In this document: piece by piece, positions 8,782 to 17,414 of the stretch
How the letters are laid out: each line of letters begins with the position of its first letter
Position numbering within the stretch: position 1 is the stretch's first letter
Assembly: GCF_015477605.1 (NCBI RefSeq)
Contig: NZ_JADLQX010000045.1
Span: 1 to 44,056, forward strand
DNA length: 44,056 bases
Direction of reading: 5' to 3'
Origin: Nocardia amamiensis
Lineage (GTDB): Bacteria > Actinomycetota > Actinomycetes > Mycobacteriales > Mycobacteriaceae
Made by a program: the position numbers and the translations under genes
Notes under the pieces: generated by a model
Databases searched by the model: none
The model's input: the letters and a program-made list of their open reading frames with translations, nothing else
What the model was told of the DNA's origin: nothing

Positions 8782-10194
8782 ATGGCCCGTATCGGCGTTA
8801 TCAGTGTTTCCGATGGCCGCGACTATGTGCATGCGGGCATCGCCGATTTCATCATCTCGACCGAGGACCGTCTGGTGGCCGCACTCACCGCGGCGGGACA
8901 CGACGTGGTCCGCGGCGCGGCACCGATCAGCGACAATGCATCGGCGAGCTCGGTGGCGCGCACGGTCGCCGCGGCGGGCGTGGATCTGACCGTGCTGCAC
9001 TACGCGGTATGGGCGTTCCCGCATTTCACCATGCTGGCGGCGGGCGCGACCCCAGGTCCGCTGCTGCTGCTGTCGAACATCGATCCCGTGCAGCCAGGCA
9101 TGGTGGGGATGCTCGCGGCTGGTGGCGCACTGGACCAGATCGGGCGCAAGCACAGCAGGTTGTGGGGCGATCCGTCCGATCCGGAGCTGGTCGAAGCCAT
9201 CGGCGTGCGGGCGCGGGCCGCGGCGGCCGTATCCGGTTTGCGCGGTGCGACATTCGGCCGCTTCGGTGGGCGGCCGATGGGCATGAACACCGCGGTCGCC
9301 AACACCGATCAGTGGCAGCGGCGCTTCGGCATCGATGTCGAGGAGATCGATCAGTGGGAGATCGTGCGCCGCGCCGAGCTCGCCGACGCCGGGGAGGCGA
9401 AGGCGGCGCGCGAGTGGCTGGAGCGGCACACCGCGGGCGTGCACTACGACGGCGCGAAGCTCACGCCGGAGCTGCTGGAACGCCAGATCCGGTCGTACCT
9501 GGCCGTGCGCGAGCTGATCGCGGAATGGCGACTGGATTTCTCCGGCATCAAGGGGCAACCCGAACTCACCCAGTACTTCGCCACCATGGACGTGACGGAG
9601 GCGTTCCTCAACGATCCCTACGACTGGAACGGTCCGAAAGAGCCGCACGTCTGCGCCACCGAGGCGGACATGGACGGCGCGCTGACGATGCAACTGCTCA
9701 AGCGGATCGCGGGAACCCCGGTGCTGTTCGCCGACGTCCGGCACTATCACGCGGACCGGGACATCTGGGATCTGTGCAATTCCGGTCAGCACGCCACCTG
9801 GTTCGCCGCGCGCAGCGCCGACCCCGCGGAGAACCTGGCGAAAGTGCACCTGTATCCGGAGGTGTTCTTCTTCCCGGCGGGCGGCGCCTCGGTGCACCAT
9901 CTGGCCGCGCCGGGCCGGATGACCCTCGCACGACTCACCCGGCTCGACGGCGAGTACCGCATGCAGCTGATGCTCGGCGACTTCGAAGCCTACGACCAGC
10001 AGACCAACGACGCGCTGATGAAGCAGTCGACCTGGGAGTGGCCGCACGCTTTCGCCCGGCTCGACGCGCGAGCCGACGATTTCTTGAACCGCTTCGGCGC
10101 CAACCACATCCACGCGATACCCGGCGATCACCGGGCCGCGGTCCGAGCCGCCTGCGAACTGCTGGACGTCACGCTGGACGAGTTCACGCGGTGA
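8782..10194 (+). CDS. L-fucose/D-arabinose isomerase family protein
   Basis: This 470-residue protein belongs to the FucI fold family. The strongest match is around residues 291-321: a segment with EADMDGALTMQ, and then LFADVRHY. In E. coli FucI the matching Glu and Asp bind Mn2+; here they are E294 and D318, with a His pair at 372-373 as a candidate third ligand. E. coli FucI is about 590 residues, so this is a shorter relative. FucI enzymes also isomerise D-arabinose to D-ribulose. A GGGAGG ribosome site precedes the ATG, and the next gene, a sugar kinase, overlaps by four bases. The true substrate could be another aldose. Confidence 0.82.
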   Translation: MARIGVISVSDGRDYVHAGIADFIISTEDRLVAALTAAGHDVVRGAAPISDNASASSVARTVAAAGVDLTVLHYAVWAFPHFTMLAAGATPGPLLLLSNIDPVQPGMVGMLAAGGALDQIGRKHSRLWGDPSDPELVEAIGVRARAAAAVSGLRGATFGRFGGRPMGMNTAVANTDQWQRRFGIDVEEIDQWEIVRRAELADAGEAKAAREWLERHTAGVHYDGAKLTPELLERQIRSYLAVRELIAEWRLDFSGIKGQPELTQYFATMDVTEAFLNDPYDWNGPKEPHVCATEADMDGALTMQLLKRIAGTPVLFADVRHYHADRDIWDLCNSGQHATWFAARSADPAENLAKVHLYPEVFFFPAGGASVHHLAAPGRMTLARLTRLDGEYRMQLMLGDFEAYDQQTNDALMKQSTWEWPHAFARLDARADDFLNRFGANHIHAIPGDHRAAVRAACELLDVTLDEFTR

Positions 10195-11678
10195 CGATGT
10201 TTCTCGGCATCGATATCGGGACCTCGAGTTCCAAGGGTGTGCTGGCCGACGCCGACGGGACGATCGTCGCCAGAGCCGAACGCGCGCACGACGTCTCCAT
10301 GCCCTATCCCGGGTGGGTGGAGCACGACGCGGAGACCGTGTGGTGGGCCGACTTCGTCACGCTCGCCCGGGAGTTGGTGCGCGCGGCCGAGGGCGCTGCG
10401 CTCGACGGGCTGGCGGTGTCGGGGATCGGCCCGTGCCTGCTGGCCGCCGACGCGGAGGGCAATCCGCTGCGCCCGGCCATCCTGTACGGCGTCGACACCC
10501 GGGCCGCCGTCGAAATCGCCGAACTCGCCGAGGAATTCGGGGCGCAAGCGGTGCTCGACCGCGCGGGGTCGCCGCTGACCAGCCAGGCCGTCGGCCCCAA
10601 GGCCAGGTGGCTGGCCCGGCACGAGCCGGAAGTCGCCGCGCGCACCGCCATGCTGCTGATGGCGAGTTCCTTCCTGGTGCACCGGCTGACCGGCCGGTAC
10701 GTTCTCGACCATCAGTCGGCCAGTCAATGCGTGCCCCTGTACGACCTGCGTGCGCGCGCGTGGGCGACCGACTGGGCCGAGCAGGTCGTGCCCGGATGGT
10801 CGCTGCCGGACCTGGCTTGGCCGACCGAGATCGTGGGCCGGGTAACCGCCGACGCGGCGGCGGTCACCGGACTACCGACGGGACTGCCGGTCACCGCTGG
10901 GACCATCGACGCATGGGCCGAGGCAGCCAGTGTGGGCGTTCGCGCCCCGGGCGATGCGATGATCATGTACGGCACCACGTTGTTCCTGGTGCAGGTGCTC
11001 GCCGATCCGCGCCCGCATCCCGGCCTCTGGGGCACCTGCGGCGCCTGGCCGGGCACGTACACACTCGCCGCGGGCATGGCCACCTCCGGGGCGGTCACCG
11101 ACTGGCTGCGCAAGCTCGTCGGCGGCGAGTTCACCGACTTGGTCGCGGCGGCCGCCGACGTACCGGTCGGCAGCGAAGGGTTGCTCGCGCTGCCGTACTT
11201 CGCCGGCGAGCGCACTCCCCTGTTCGATCCCGACGCCCGGGGCATCATCGCCGGATTGACGCTGCGGCACGGGCGCGCCGAACTGTATCGGGCGGTGCTG
11301 GAAGGTACCGCCTACGGCGTGCGGCACAACCTGACGGCCATGACCGAGGCAGGCGGCCGGGCGGCGCGTCTGGTCGCGGTGGGCGGCGGCACCAAGGGCG
11401 GATTGTGGACGCAGATCGTCTCCGATGTCACTGGCTTGGAGCAGCAACTACCCGCCGACACCGTGGGCGCCTGTCTGGGCGACGCTTTGCTCGCGGCCGA
11501 AGCCGCCGGTGTCGACACCGCGGGGTGGAATCCTGTCGTCGATACGGTGCGGCCTCATCCCGACCGCACCGCGAAATACGAGGAGTACTACCGGCACTAC
11601 CGCGAACTGTATGAATGCACGACGAATATCGCGCATTTCCTCGCGGCCGAACACCACCGCACCGGCACATCTTCCTGA
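10191..11678 (+). CDS. FGGY-family carbohydrate kinase (candidate D-ribulokinase)
   Basis: This 495-residue kinase opens with FLGIDIGTSSSKGVL, the phosphate 1 motif of FGGY kinases. It has GTIDAWAEA with the catalytic-base Asp, MIMYGTTLFL, a GERTPLFDPDARG segment and the adenosine motif AVGGGTKGGLW. FGGY kinases phosphorylate ketoses or polyols such as ribulose, xylulose or glycerol. The GTG at 10191 overlaps the isomerase stop (GTGA), showing coupled translation; an ATG at 10197 is the alternative. Isomerase and kinase together would convert an aldose to a ketose phosphate. D-ribulose is favoured because the isomerase is FucI-like, but this is inference. Confidence 0.85.
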   Translation: MTMFLGIDIGTSSSKGVLADADGTIVARAERAHDVSMPYPGWVEHDAETVWWADFVTLARELVRAAEGAALDGLAVSGIGPCLLAADAEGNPLRPAILYGVDTRAAVEIAELAEEFGAQAVLDRAGSPLTSQAVGPKARWLARHEPEVAARTAMLLMASSFLVHRLTGRYVLDHQSASQCVPLYDLRARAWATDWAEQVVPGWSLPDLAWPTEIVGRVTADAAAVTGLPTGLPVTAGTIDAWAEAASVGVRAPGDAMIMYGTTLFLVQVLADPRPHPGLWGTCGAWPGTYTLAAGMATSGAVTDWLRKLVGGEFTDLVAAAADVPVGSEGLLALPYFAGERTPLFDPDARGIIAGLTLRHGRAELYRAVLEGTAYGVRHNLTAMTEAGGRAARLVAVGGGTKGGLWTQIVSDVTGLEQQLPADTVGACLGDALLAAEAAGVDTAGWNPVVDTVRPHPDRTAKYEEYYRHYRELYECTTNIAHFLAAEHHRTGTSS

Positions 11679-11734
11679 TCGCGAATATCCATGCGACGAT
11701 GCAGGGTCAACGCGCAGAACCACTCGAGGATTCC

Positions 11735-12184
11735 ATGCCGACAATCACCTTGACCCAGCACAATTTCGATTCCGTAGTCGCGTCCAACCCGATCGTGCTG
11801 GTCGATTGGTGGGCGGGCTGGTGTGGGCCGTGTCATCGTTTCGCGCCCGTGTACGAGGCGTCCTCGGACCGGCACCCGGAGATCGTGCACGGCAAAGTCG
11901 ACACCGAGGCCGAAGTCGCGTTGAGCGCCGGCGCACAGGTCACCCAGTACCCCACGCTGATGGCGTTCCGGGAAGGGTTGCTGGTGTATTCCGAGGCGGG
12001 CGCGTTGACGCCGGACGCGCTGGAAGACCTGGTGCAGCAGATTCTCTGGCTGGACATGGACCAGATTCGCCGTCGACTGGCCGAGCAGGACGCGCGAGAA
12101 CTCGCCACCACAGGAGCCTCCGCCACCGCACGCCGGGCCGGACCCGCGCCCGTCTCGCCCCGATACGGCTGGCCAGGGCTGTGA
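11735..12184 (+). CDS. Thioredoxin-family protein
   Basis: This 149-residue protein has the thioredoxin fold with active site WCGPC (C30, C33) and the cis-proline loop VTQYPTLMAF. It would exchange thiols and disulfides in the cytoplasm, since no signal peptide is present. The C-terminal 30-40 residues, rich in Ala and Arg, extend past the usual domain of about 105. The start at 11735 has GAGGA just upstream; longer in-frame starts run back into the end of the kinase. Its stop overlaps the next start by four bases (GTGA), which ties it to the sugar genes although its role there is unclear. Confidence 0.85.
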   Translation: MPTITLTQHNFDSVVASNPIVLVDWWAGWCGPCHRFAPVYEASSDRHPEIVHGKVDTEAEVALSAGAQVTQYPTLMAFREGLLVYSEAGALTPDALEDLVQQILWLDMDQIRRRLAEQDARELATTGASATARRAGPAPVSPRYGWPGL

Positions 12185-13191
12185 CCACGCCGGGCGCGGA
12201 TCTGTGGCGGCTGGACGGCGCGCGAACGCGGTCGGTCAGCGCCGAGAACCCGACCGGCGCCCGGGGCGCAGGCGCACGTGCGATCGATGGCACCGGCGCG
12301 CACGCGGCTCGATTGCTGGGCGCCGGGTGGAAGGTCTCGCCCTCGATCGCGCTCGCCGACGGCGAAAACGCCACGCTGGCCGATGTTTCCGGCCCGGGAG
12401 TGATCCGGCACTTCTGGTTGACCACCGAACGCTCCGTGTTGTGCTCGCTGACGCTGCGCATGTACTGGGACGACGAGCCGCGGCCCGCGATCGAGCTGCC
12501 GCTCGGTGATTTCTTCTGCAACGGATGGGGCGAGCTGGCGCTGCTGGCCTCGGAGATGGTAGTGGTCGCCCCCGCGGGAGGACTGAACAGTTACTGGCCC
12601 ATGCCGTTTCGGCACCGGGCGCGGATCACGCTGGAGAACCGCTGCGGCCGGGAAGTTCCGGTCTACTACCAAGCGACCTACACCGAGGAGGATGTTCCGA
12701 ACGCCGCCGGTTGTCTGCATACCCGGTGGTCGCGTACGGCTCGCTTGGGCAATCCGGCCGTGCACACGATTCTGGACACGGTCCCGGGGCCCGGCCGCTA
12801 CGTCGGCACCTACCTCGCCATTCGCCCCAGCGCGCCGGGATGGTGGGGCGAAGGCGAAGTCAAGTTCTATCTCGACGGCGACGCCGAGCACCCCACTATT
12901 TGCGGCACAGGCACCGAGGACTATTTCGGCGGCGCCTGGAATTTCGACCTCGACGGGACATATCGGACATATTGCACCCCGTATCTGGGGTTGCATCAGA
13001 TCCTGCCGCCGGACGAAATCTATCAACCGGACCAGCGCTTCGGAATGTACCGCTGGCATGTGCGCGATCCGATCTGTTTCGAGCGCGATGTGCGCGTCAC
13101 CGTGCAGGCACTCGGGTGGCGGGACGCGGAAACCTATCTGCCACTGGAAGAGGCCGAGATCGCGACGACCGCGTGGTGGTATCAGTCGTGA
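12181..13191 (+). CDS. DUF2961 glycoside hydrolase, GH172 family
   Basis: This 336-residue protein has the DUF2961 core: GVIRHFWLT, LPLGDFFCNGWGE, LNSYWPMPF and GTGTEDYFGGAWNF. GH172 is known to contain exo-alpha-D-arabinofuranosidases and fructofuranosidase-type enzymes. E246 in GTGTEDYF lines up with the catalytic Glu reported for the family. There is no signal peptide, so it should act in the cytoplasm on imported or recycled oligosaccharides. It begins with GTG overlapping the thioredoxin stop, and its end overlaps a gene on the other strand by 10 bases. Linkage to a FucI-like isomerase and an FGGY kinase favours release of D-arabinose, though a fructoside substrate cannot be excluded. 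Confidence 0.82.
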   Translation: MTTPGADLWRLDGARTRSVSAENPTGARGAGARAIDGTGAHAARLLGAGWKVSPSIALADGENATLADVSGPGVIRHFWLTTERSVLCSLTLRMYWDDEPRPAIELPLGDFFCNGWGELALLASEMVVVAPAGGLNSYWPMPFRHRARITLENRCGREVPVYYQATYTEEDVPNAAGCLHTRWSRTARLGNPAVHTILDTVPGPGRYVGTYLAIRPSAPGWWGEGEVKFYLDGDAEHPTICGTGTEDYFGGAWNFDLDGTYRTYCTPYLGLHQILPPDEIYQPDQRFGMYRWHVRDPICFERDVRVTVQALGWRDAETYLPLEEAEIATTAWWYQS

Positions 13192-13670
13192 GCCGATGAT
13201 TCCGGCGGATCGGGTTCCAGCGCCAGCAGCTCGTCGGCGCGGGCCAGTGCCGCGTCCATGCCCGCGGTCAGATCGCCCATCGCGGTGAGGCCGTCCAGCA
13301 GTCCGGTGAGTTCGTCCCGCATGGCACGCAGTTCCGCGATCGCCGGATCGACCGGGTACCACGCGACCGCCTCGTGCCACCACGGATCGTCGGACAGCCA
13401 GGCCCACAGCACGTCGCGCACCAGCACCGGGTCGGAGGTGTACATCTGGAAGGACTCGGTCGCCGACCCGGCCCGGTGCTCCAGTTCGTAGAGGCCGTCG
13501 GGCAGGCGCGTGGCCCGGATGTCGTGTAGGTCGGCGCGGCTGAGCTCGAGAATGGCCTGGTCCTCGCGGGGCGGTTCGTCCAGCATGTTGCCGAGCGCGT
13601 CCTCGGTGAGTTCCGGCAGCGGTGTCCCGTCTCCCGCGCAAATGCGCACGTCGGTGGGGTCGATGCTCAT
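13182..13670 (-). CDS. Uncharacterised 162-residue acidic protein
   Basis: I do not recognise the family. The protein starts MSIDPTDVRICAGDGTPL, is acidic and Leu/Ala-rich, and has no signal peptide or membrane segment. The middle has Trp-rich WAWLSDDPWWHEAVAWY. The C-terminal 50 residues are Ala/Leu/Asp-rich and probably helical. Start at 13670 was chosen because upstream in-frame codons lie in the space shared with the divergent kinase. It converges with the GH172 gene (10-base overlap) and diverges from the xylulokinase gene, with 154 bases between the start codons. Function is unknown. Confidence 0.6.
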   Translation of the reverse strand: MSIDPTDVRICAGDGTPLPELTEDALGNMLDEPPREDQAILELSRADLHDIRATRLPDGLYELEHRAGSATESFQMYTSDPVLVRDVLWAWLSDDPWWHEAVAWYPVDPAIAELRAMRDELTGLLDGLTAMGDLTAGMDAALARADELLALEPDPPESSAHD

Positions 13671-13824
13671 CGCGACAGTCTGCACGATGGCGCGGCCGTT
13701 TCCGCGAAATGCTGCGTGGCGCGGCGATTCGGGTGCAGGGTGTGGAGATGTCTGTGCTGCGAACGGTCGGCAGGTTTCCCGTCGGGATCGGCGATATCGG
13801 CCGAAACGGATCAAGGCTGGACGC

Positions 13825-15231
13825 ATGACGACGGTCGCGGGAGTGGACAGCTCCACCCAAGCGTGCAAAGTGGTCGTCTGCGACGCCGAAACGGGTACCA
13901 TCCTGCGCCAGGCGCAGGCGCCGCACCCCGCCGGGACCGAGGTCGACCCCACCGCTTGGTGGGACGCCTTGCGCAGCGCCGGGGCTGGATTACTCGACAG
14001 CGTCGACGCGATCGCCGTCGCGGGGCAGCAGCACGGCATGGTCGCCTTGGATGCGACGGGCATCCCGGTGCGTGCCGCGTTGTTGTGGAACGATGTCCGC
14101 TCCGCCGAGGCGGCCCAGGAATTGATCGCGGAGCTGGGCGGACCGCGGGCCTGGGCAGACGCGGTCGGCAACGTACCGGTCGCGGCGTTGACCGTCGCCA
14201 AGCTGCGCTGGATGGCCGATCATGAGCCCGAACTCGCCGACCGCTCCGCGCGGGTCCTCCTGCCGCACGACTACTTGACTTGGCGGCTGCGCGGCGGGGA
14301 GCCGGGACGCATGCCGGAGCCGACCACCGACCGCGGTGACGCTTCCGGCACCGGGTACTGGTCACCCAGCGACGGCGCTTACCGCGAAGACCTGCTCGCC
14401 ATGGCCTTTCGCGGACGCACGCCCGCGCTCCCCCGAGTGCTCGATCCGGCCGAACCGGCGGGCAGGACGCCATCGGGTGCGCTGGTCGCGGCGGGAACAG
14501 GGGACAACGCCGGGGCCGCACTGGGTTTGGACATCGCCGAAGGTGACGTAGTGGTCTCCCTCGGCACCAGTGGTACGGCCTACGCCCGCACCACTCGCGC
14601 GAGCGCGGACCCGAGTGGCGCGGTCGCCGGATTCGCGGACGCTACCGGCGCATTCCTCCCGCTGGTCTGCACGCTCAACGCGGCCCGCATCCTGACCTCG
14701 ACCGCGGATCTGCTCGGCGTGGACCTTCCCACCCTCGAATCGCTTGCCGCACAGGCCCCGGCCGGCGCGGATGGCGCGGTCCTCGTGCCCTATCTGGCAG
14801 GTGAACGTACACCCAACTTGCCGCACGCCACGGGCAGCCTGCACGGATTGCGCCCGGACGCCATGCGTCCCGCCACCGTCGCCCGCGCCGCCTACGAAGG
14901 CATGCTCTGCCATCTCGCCGACGCGCTGGACCATCTCACCGGCATCGGCGTGACGCCACGACGCGTGCTGCTCATCGGCGGCGCGGCTCGCTCGCCACTG
15001 GTCGCTGCGATCGCCGCCCAGGTTTTCGGCGTCACGGTGACGGTGCCGGAACCGGCCGAGTACGTCGCACTCGGCGCCGCCCGGCAAGCGGCGTGGGCGC
15101 TCAGTGGTGCGCCCCGACCGCCGACCTGGAAGGCGCGCAAGGCCGCGGAGATACCCGCTCCCGCCGACGCCGCGGTCGGGCAGCGAATCCGCGCACAGTA
15201 CCAGCAGGCACGCCAGGCGCTCTACGACTGA
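13825..15231 (+). CDS. xylB: Xylulokinase-type FGGY kinase
   Basis: This 468-residue protein has the FGGY features of D-xylulokinase: VAGVDSSTQACKVVV at the start, VAGQQHGMVALD, LLWNDVRS, the loop LPHDYLTWRLRG, the base region GTGDNAGAALGL, SLGTSGT, and LIGGAARSPLV in the adenine site. It would phosphorylate D-xylulose to D-xylulose 5-phosphate for the pentose phosphate pathway. The ATG at 13825 agrees with the family N-terminus. Of the two kinases in the block this one is closer to true xylulokinases; its own isomerase (XylA) is not in the window, so the ketose could come from another gene. Confidence 0.85.
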   Translation: MTTVAGVDSSTQACKVVVCDAETGTILRQAQAPHPAGTEVDPTAWWDALRSAGAGLLDSVDAIAVAGQQHGMVALDATGIPVRAALLWNDVRSAEAAQELIAELGGPRAWADAVGNVPVAALTVAKLRWMADHEPELADRSARVLLPHDYLTWRLRGGEPGRMPEPTTDRGDASGTGYWSPSDGAYREDLLAMAFRGRTPALPRVLDPAEPAGRTPSGALVAAGTGDNAGAALGLDIAEGDVVVSLGTSGTAYARTTRASADPSGAVAGFADATGAFLPLVCTLNAARILTSTADLLGVDLPTLESLAAQAPAGADGAVLVPYLAGERTPNLPHATGSLHGLRPDAMRPATVARAAYEGMLCHLADALDHLTGIGVTPRRVLLIGGAARSPLVAAIAAQVFGVTVTVPEPAEYVALGAARQAAWALSGAPRPPTWKARKAAEIPAPADAAVGQRIRAQYQQARQALYD

Positions 15232-15379
15232 CGCGCCGGCCGGATCATCGACGCCAGTCTCTGAATCTCTCGCTACACGCGGCTTTCGGCTTCCTGCGCG
15301 ACGGAGGCAGTGCGAACGATCGAGGAGTGCGCCAGCCACAACGGCCACGCCGACCTGCTGCGCGAGCGGATCGATGGAT

Positions 15380-16318
15380 TCACCGGCGACCGACGGCCCG
15401 GCCTCGTGATCGCGGCGCCATCGATGCCAGGGGCCGATTCACCAGATCCGCACGAGAGCGGCCTGGTGGTTCCGCGGCCGTCTGATTCGATGCGACAGTA
15501 GTGAACTGCACGCCACCGCCCCGGCCTCGCGTGGACATAGGAACCGCCGCCAGCTCGCGCAGATATGCCTCGGTTTTGTCGTCGGCGGGAAAGTAAGCCT
15601 CCACCGCGACCTCGTCGAGCGTGATGTCGAAGACCGCTCCGAACGTGGTGACCGTGCTGAAGAAGGACAGTTCGGCGTCGCGGTGGCACAACCGGATCGG
15701 CAGCATGATGGCGCCGGGTTCGATGTCGGCGCTGCCCGGGACGCCGTAGCACCGCAGCTCCTCGTGCAGCGCGGTGAGCTCGGGATCGCCGGTGGCCATG
15801 ACTTGGCGGGCGAGCCGGGGCAGCAGGAAGCCGCGCACCTGCTCCAGGTTGCGGAGCCGGGATGCGAATCCCCTGGGGTGCAGACCGAGTCGCATCATGT
15901 TGATCGGCGGTTCGAGCAGGCCGGGATCGACGTCGTCGAAGAAGACTTGCACGCAGTCGTTGGCTTGCACGAGGTTCCAGTGCCGGTCGACAGCCAGCGC
16001 CGGATACGGCTCGTGCAGGTGCAGCACTCGCTGGACCGCGTCGCGGGCGCGCCGCAGTGCGGGAGCGGTCCAGTCGCGGCCGTGGAACTCGGGAGCGTAT
16101 CCGGCGGCGATCAGTAGGCGATTGCGTTCGCGGAGTGGAACATTCATCTGCTCGGCCAGGTGCAGCACCATGGAGCGGCTGGGCGTCGTCCGCCCCGTCT
16201 CGACGAAACTGACATGCCGGGCGGACACATCCGCCTGAATAGCCAGATCCAGCTGGCTCAACTTCCGCCGATGCCGCCACTCCCGCAGCAGCTCGCCGAC
16301 TCCCCGATCACCGGTCAT
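15380..16318 (-). CDS. XRE-family regulator with MmyB-like ligand domain
   Basis: This 312-residue protein has an N-terminal helix-turn-helix (about residues 7-65: LREWRHRRKLSQLDLAIQA, then VSARHVSFVETGRTTPS) and the MmyB-like PAS-type domain (about 100-255, with YPALAVDRHWNLVQAN and EPPINMMRLGLHP). In actinobacteria such regulators usually sit beside one enzyme gene that they control and are thought to sense a lipid-like ligand. It diverges from the NTF2-like gene, with 87 bases between the start codons. The last 40 residues, rich in Arg and Pro, look like an extension beyond the normal domain end. Confidence 0.88.
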   Translation of the reverse strand: MTGDRGVGELLREWRHRRKLSQLDLAIQADVSARHVSFVETGRTTPSRSMVLHLAEQMNVPLRERNRLLIAAGYAPEFHGRDWTAPALRRARDAVQRVLHLHEPYPALAVDRHWNLVQANDCVQVFFDDVDPGLLEPPINMMRLGLHPRGFASRLRNLEQVRGFLLPRLARQVMATGDPELTALHEELRCYGVPGSADIEPGAIMLPIRLCHRDAELSFFSTVTTFGAVFDITLDEVAVEAYFPADDKTEAYLRELAAVPMSTRGRGGGVQFTTVASNQTAAEPPGRSRADLVNRPLASMAPRSRGRAVGRR

Positions 16319-16353
16319 CGGCCCAGTATCGCGGCGGTGTTGTCGCGTCCGCC

Positions 16354-16370
16354 ATTACATGGCTGGTAAT
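16354..16370. promoter_or_regulatory. candidate operator between XRE/MmyB and NTF2-like genes
   Basis: ATTAC (16354-16358) and GTAAT (16366-16370) form an inverted repeat with a seven-base centre, midway between the two divergent start codons. Position suggests it is the binding site of the XRE/MmyB regulator. Confidence 0.35.
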
Positions 16371-16405
16371 CGACGCCGCCACCGGCCGCTGCGAGTCTCG
16401 TCGCC

Positions 16406-16786
16406 ATGACGGACAACAACCTGGCAGTACGCAACAAAGAACTGGCTCTGCGCGGATTCACGGAGTTCGCGGCCGGCGACATCGAGATGCTCCGCGACCT
16501 CCTGCACGACGACTTCATCGAGCACAGTCCCGGAAATCCCTCCGGCAAGGATGCTTTCCTCGAGTTCATCGCGCAGGCTCCCGTCGCCGGTTCGCGGCTC
16601 GAGCTGGCCAGGGTGATCGCCGACGACGAGTACGTGGTCATGCACTACCGCATGGTTCCGCCCGGCGACGTACGTGGCATGGCCGTCGCCGACATCTGGC
16701 GATTCGCCGACGGGAAGATCGTGGAGCATTGGGACGTCGTTCAGCCGGTGCCCGAACCCGCGGAGGTACCACACGGCATGTTCTGA
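16406..16786 (+). CDS. NTF2-like / SnoaL-like protein
   Basis: This 126-residue cytoplasmic protein has the cone-shaped NTF2/SnoaL fold pattern: an N-terminal helix (NKELALRGFTEF), LLHDDFIEHSP, then beta strands ending in ADIWRFADGKIVEHWDVVQPVP. The final motif is typical of the SnoaL-like polyketide cyclase group within the family. The fold serves as an enzyme (cyclase, isomerase, dehydratase) or as a small-molecule binding protein; which applies cannot be told. It is divergent from the MmyB-type regulator, and genes of this kind are common partners of such regulators, so it is its likely target. Confidence 0.82.
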   Translation: MTDNNLAVRNKELALRGFTEFAAGDIEMLRDLLHDDFIEHSPGNPSGKDAFLEFIAQAPVAGSRLELARVIADDEYVVMHYRMVPPGDVRGMAVADIWRFADGKIVEHWDVVQPVPEPAEVPHGMF

Positions 16787-16909
16787 GGCCTGTGTGCTCT
16801 GGACACGATCAGAAGCCGCACCACGGTGGTAACGCCGCTGTAATCGCCACACCGCAAACGCGTGTGAGCATGCAACGAAATCGCCTACCACCGAAGGGAA
16901 TCCGGCTCC

Positions 16910-17410
16910 GTGTGGCAGCTCTATCGAGCGGTACTCTGCACCGAAGACCATCGCCTGCTCGGCTATGTCGAGGCGGGCGCGAAACTCATGGAACACGCCA
17001 GGATCGGTCACCATGTCGTCCAAGGAGTCGAGCGGCTGCTCGATACGCCCGCCCGGGTGGTGTGGGCGGGTCAGGCCGCGCCGCGAGGTCAACCGGACAG
17101 CGAAAACCTTTACCTAGCCGCGAATTCCGTCGCGGCACTGGCGGCACCCGAGCACGGTGCCGTCGGCCGGTACCTGCTCAATCACGACCTGCGAGTCTTC
17201 GTGGACAAGGCGACCGTGCTGGAAAACGACGCACGCCATCGCATCCATCCGCTGCCTGTGCTCACCGCGGAACCCGCACCGGACACCAGCCGCACTGCCG
17301 GCGACCACACCCTCCTCGGCTCTTGGGCGTATGCGTTGGTGTCGGTGCGCGACATCGTGCCGGATGGATTCGAACAACTGAAGTTCGACCTGGTCGAACG
17401 GCGCAACTGA
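16910..17410 (+). CDS. Uncharacterised 166-residue protein
   Basis: The family is not recognised. The GTG start gives MWQLYRAVLCTEDHRLLG. The protein has no membrane segment or signal peptide. Features are a block GYVEAGAKLMEHARIGHHV, an Ala-rich middle, and a C-terminal part with DHTLLGSWAYALVSVRDIVPDGF that looks like a structured beta segment. It follows the NTF2-like gene by 123 bases on the same strand and converges with the SRPBCC pair (gap four bases). No role is proposed. Confidence 0.6.
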   Translation: MWQLYRAVLCTEDHRLLGYVEAGAKLMEHARIGHHVVQGVERLLDTPARVVWAGQAAPRGQPDSENLYLAANSVAALAAPEHGAVGRYLLNHDLRVFVDKATVLENDARHRIHPLPVLTAEPAPDTSRTAGDHTLLGSWAYALVSVRDIVPDGFEQLKFDLVERRN

Positions 17411-17414
17411 TCGT

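Noticed and set aside
8736..11678. A 980-residue frame that looks like an isomerase-kinase fusion
   Set aside because: The isomerase is in a different frame; only the part from 10191 is the kinase, so there is no fusion.
15310..15501. Plus-strand 63-residue frame after xylB
   Set aside because: No ribosome site or motif and it overlaps the 3' end of the MmyB-type regulator gene.
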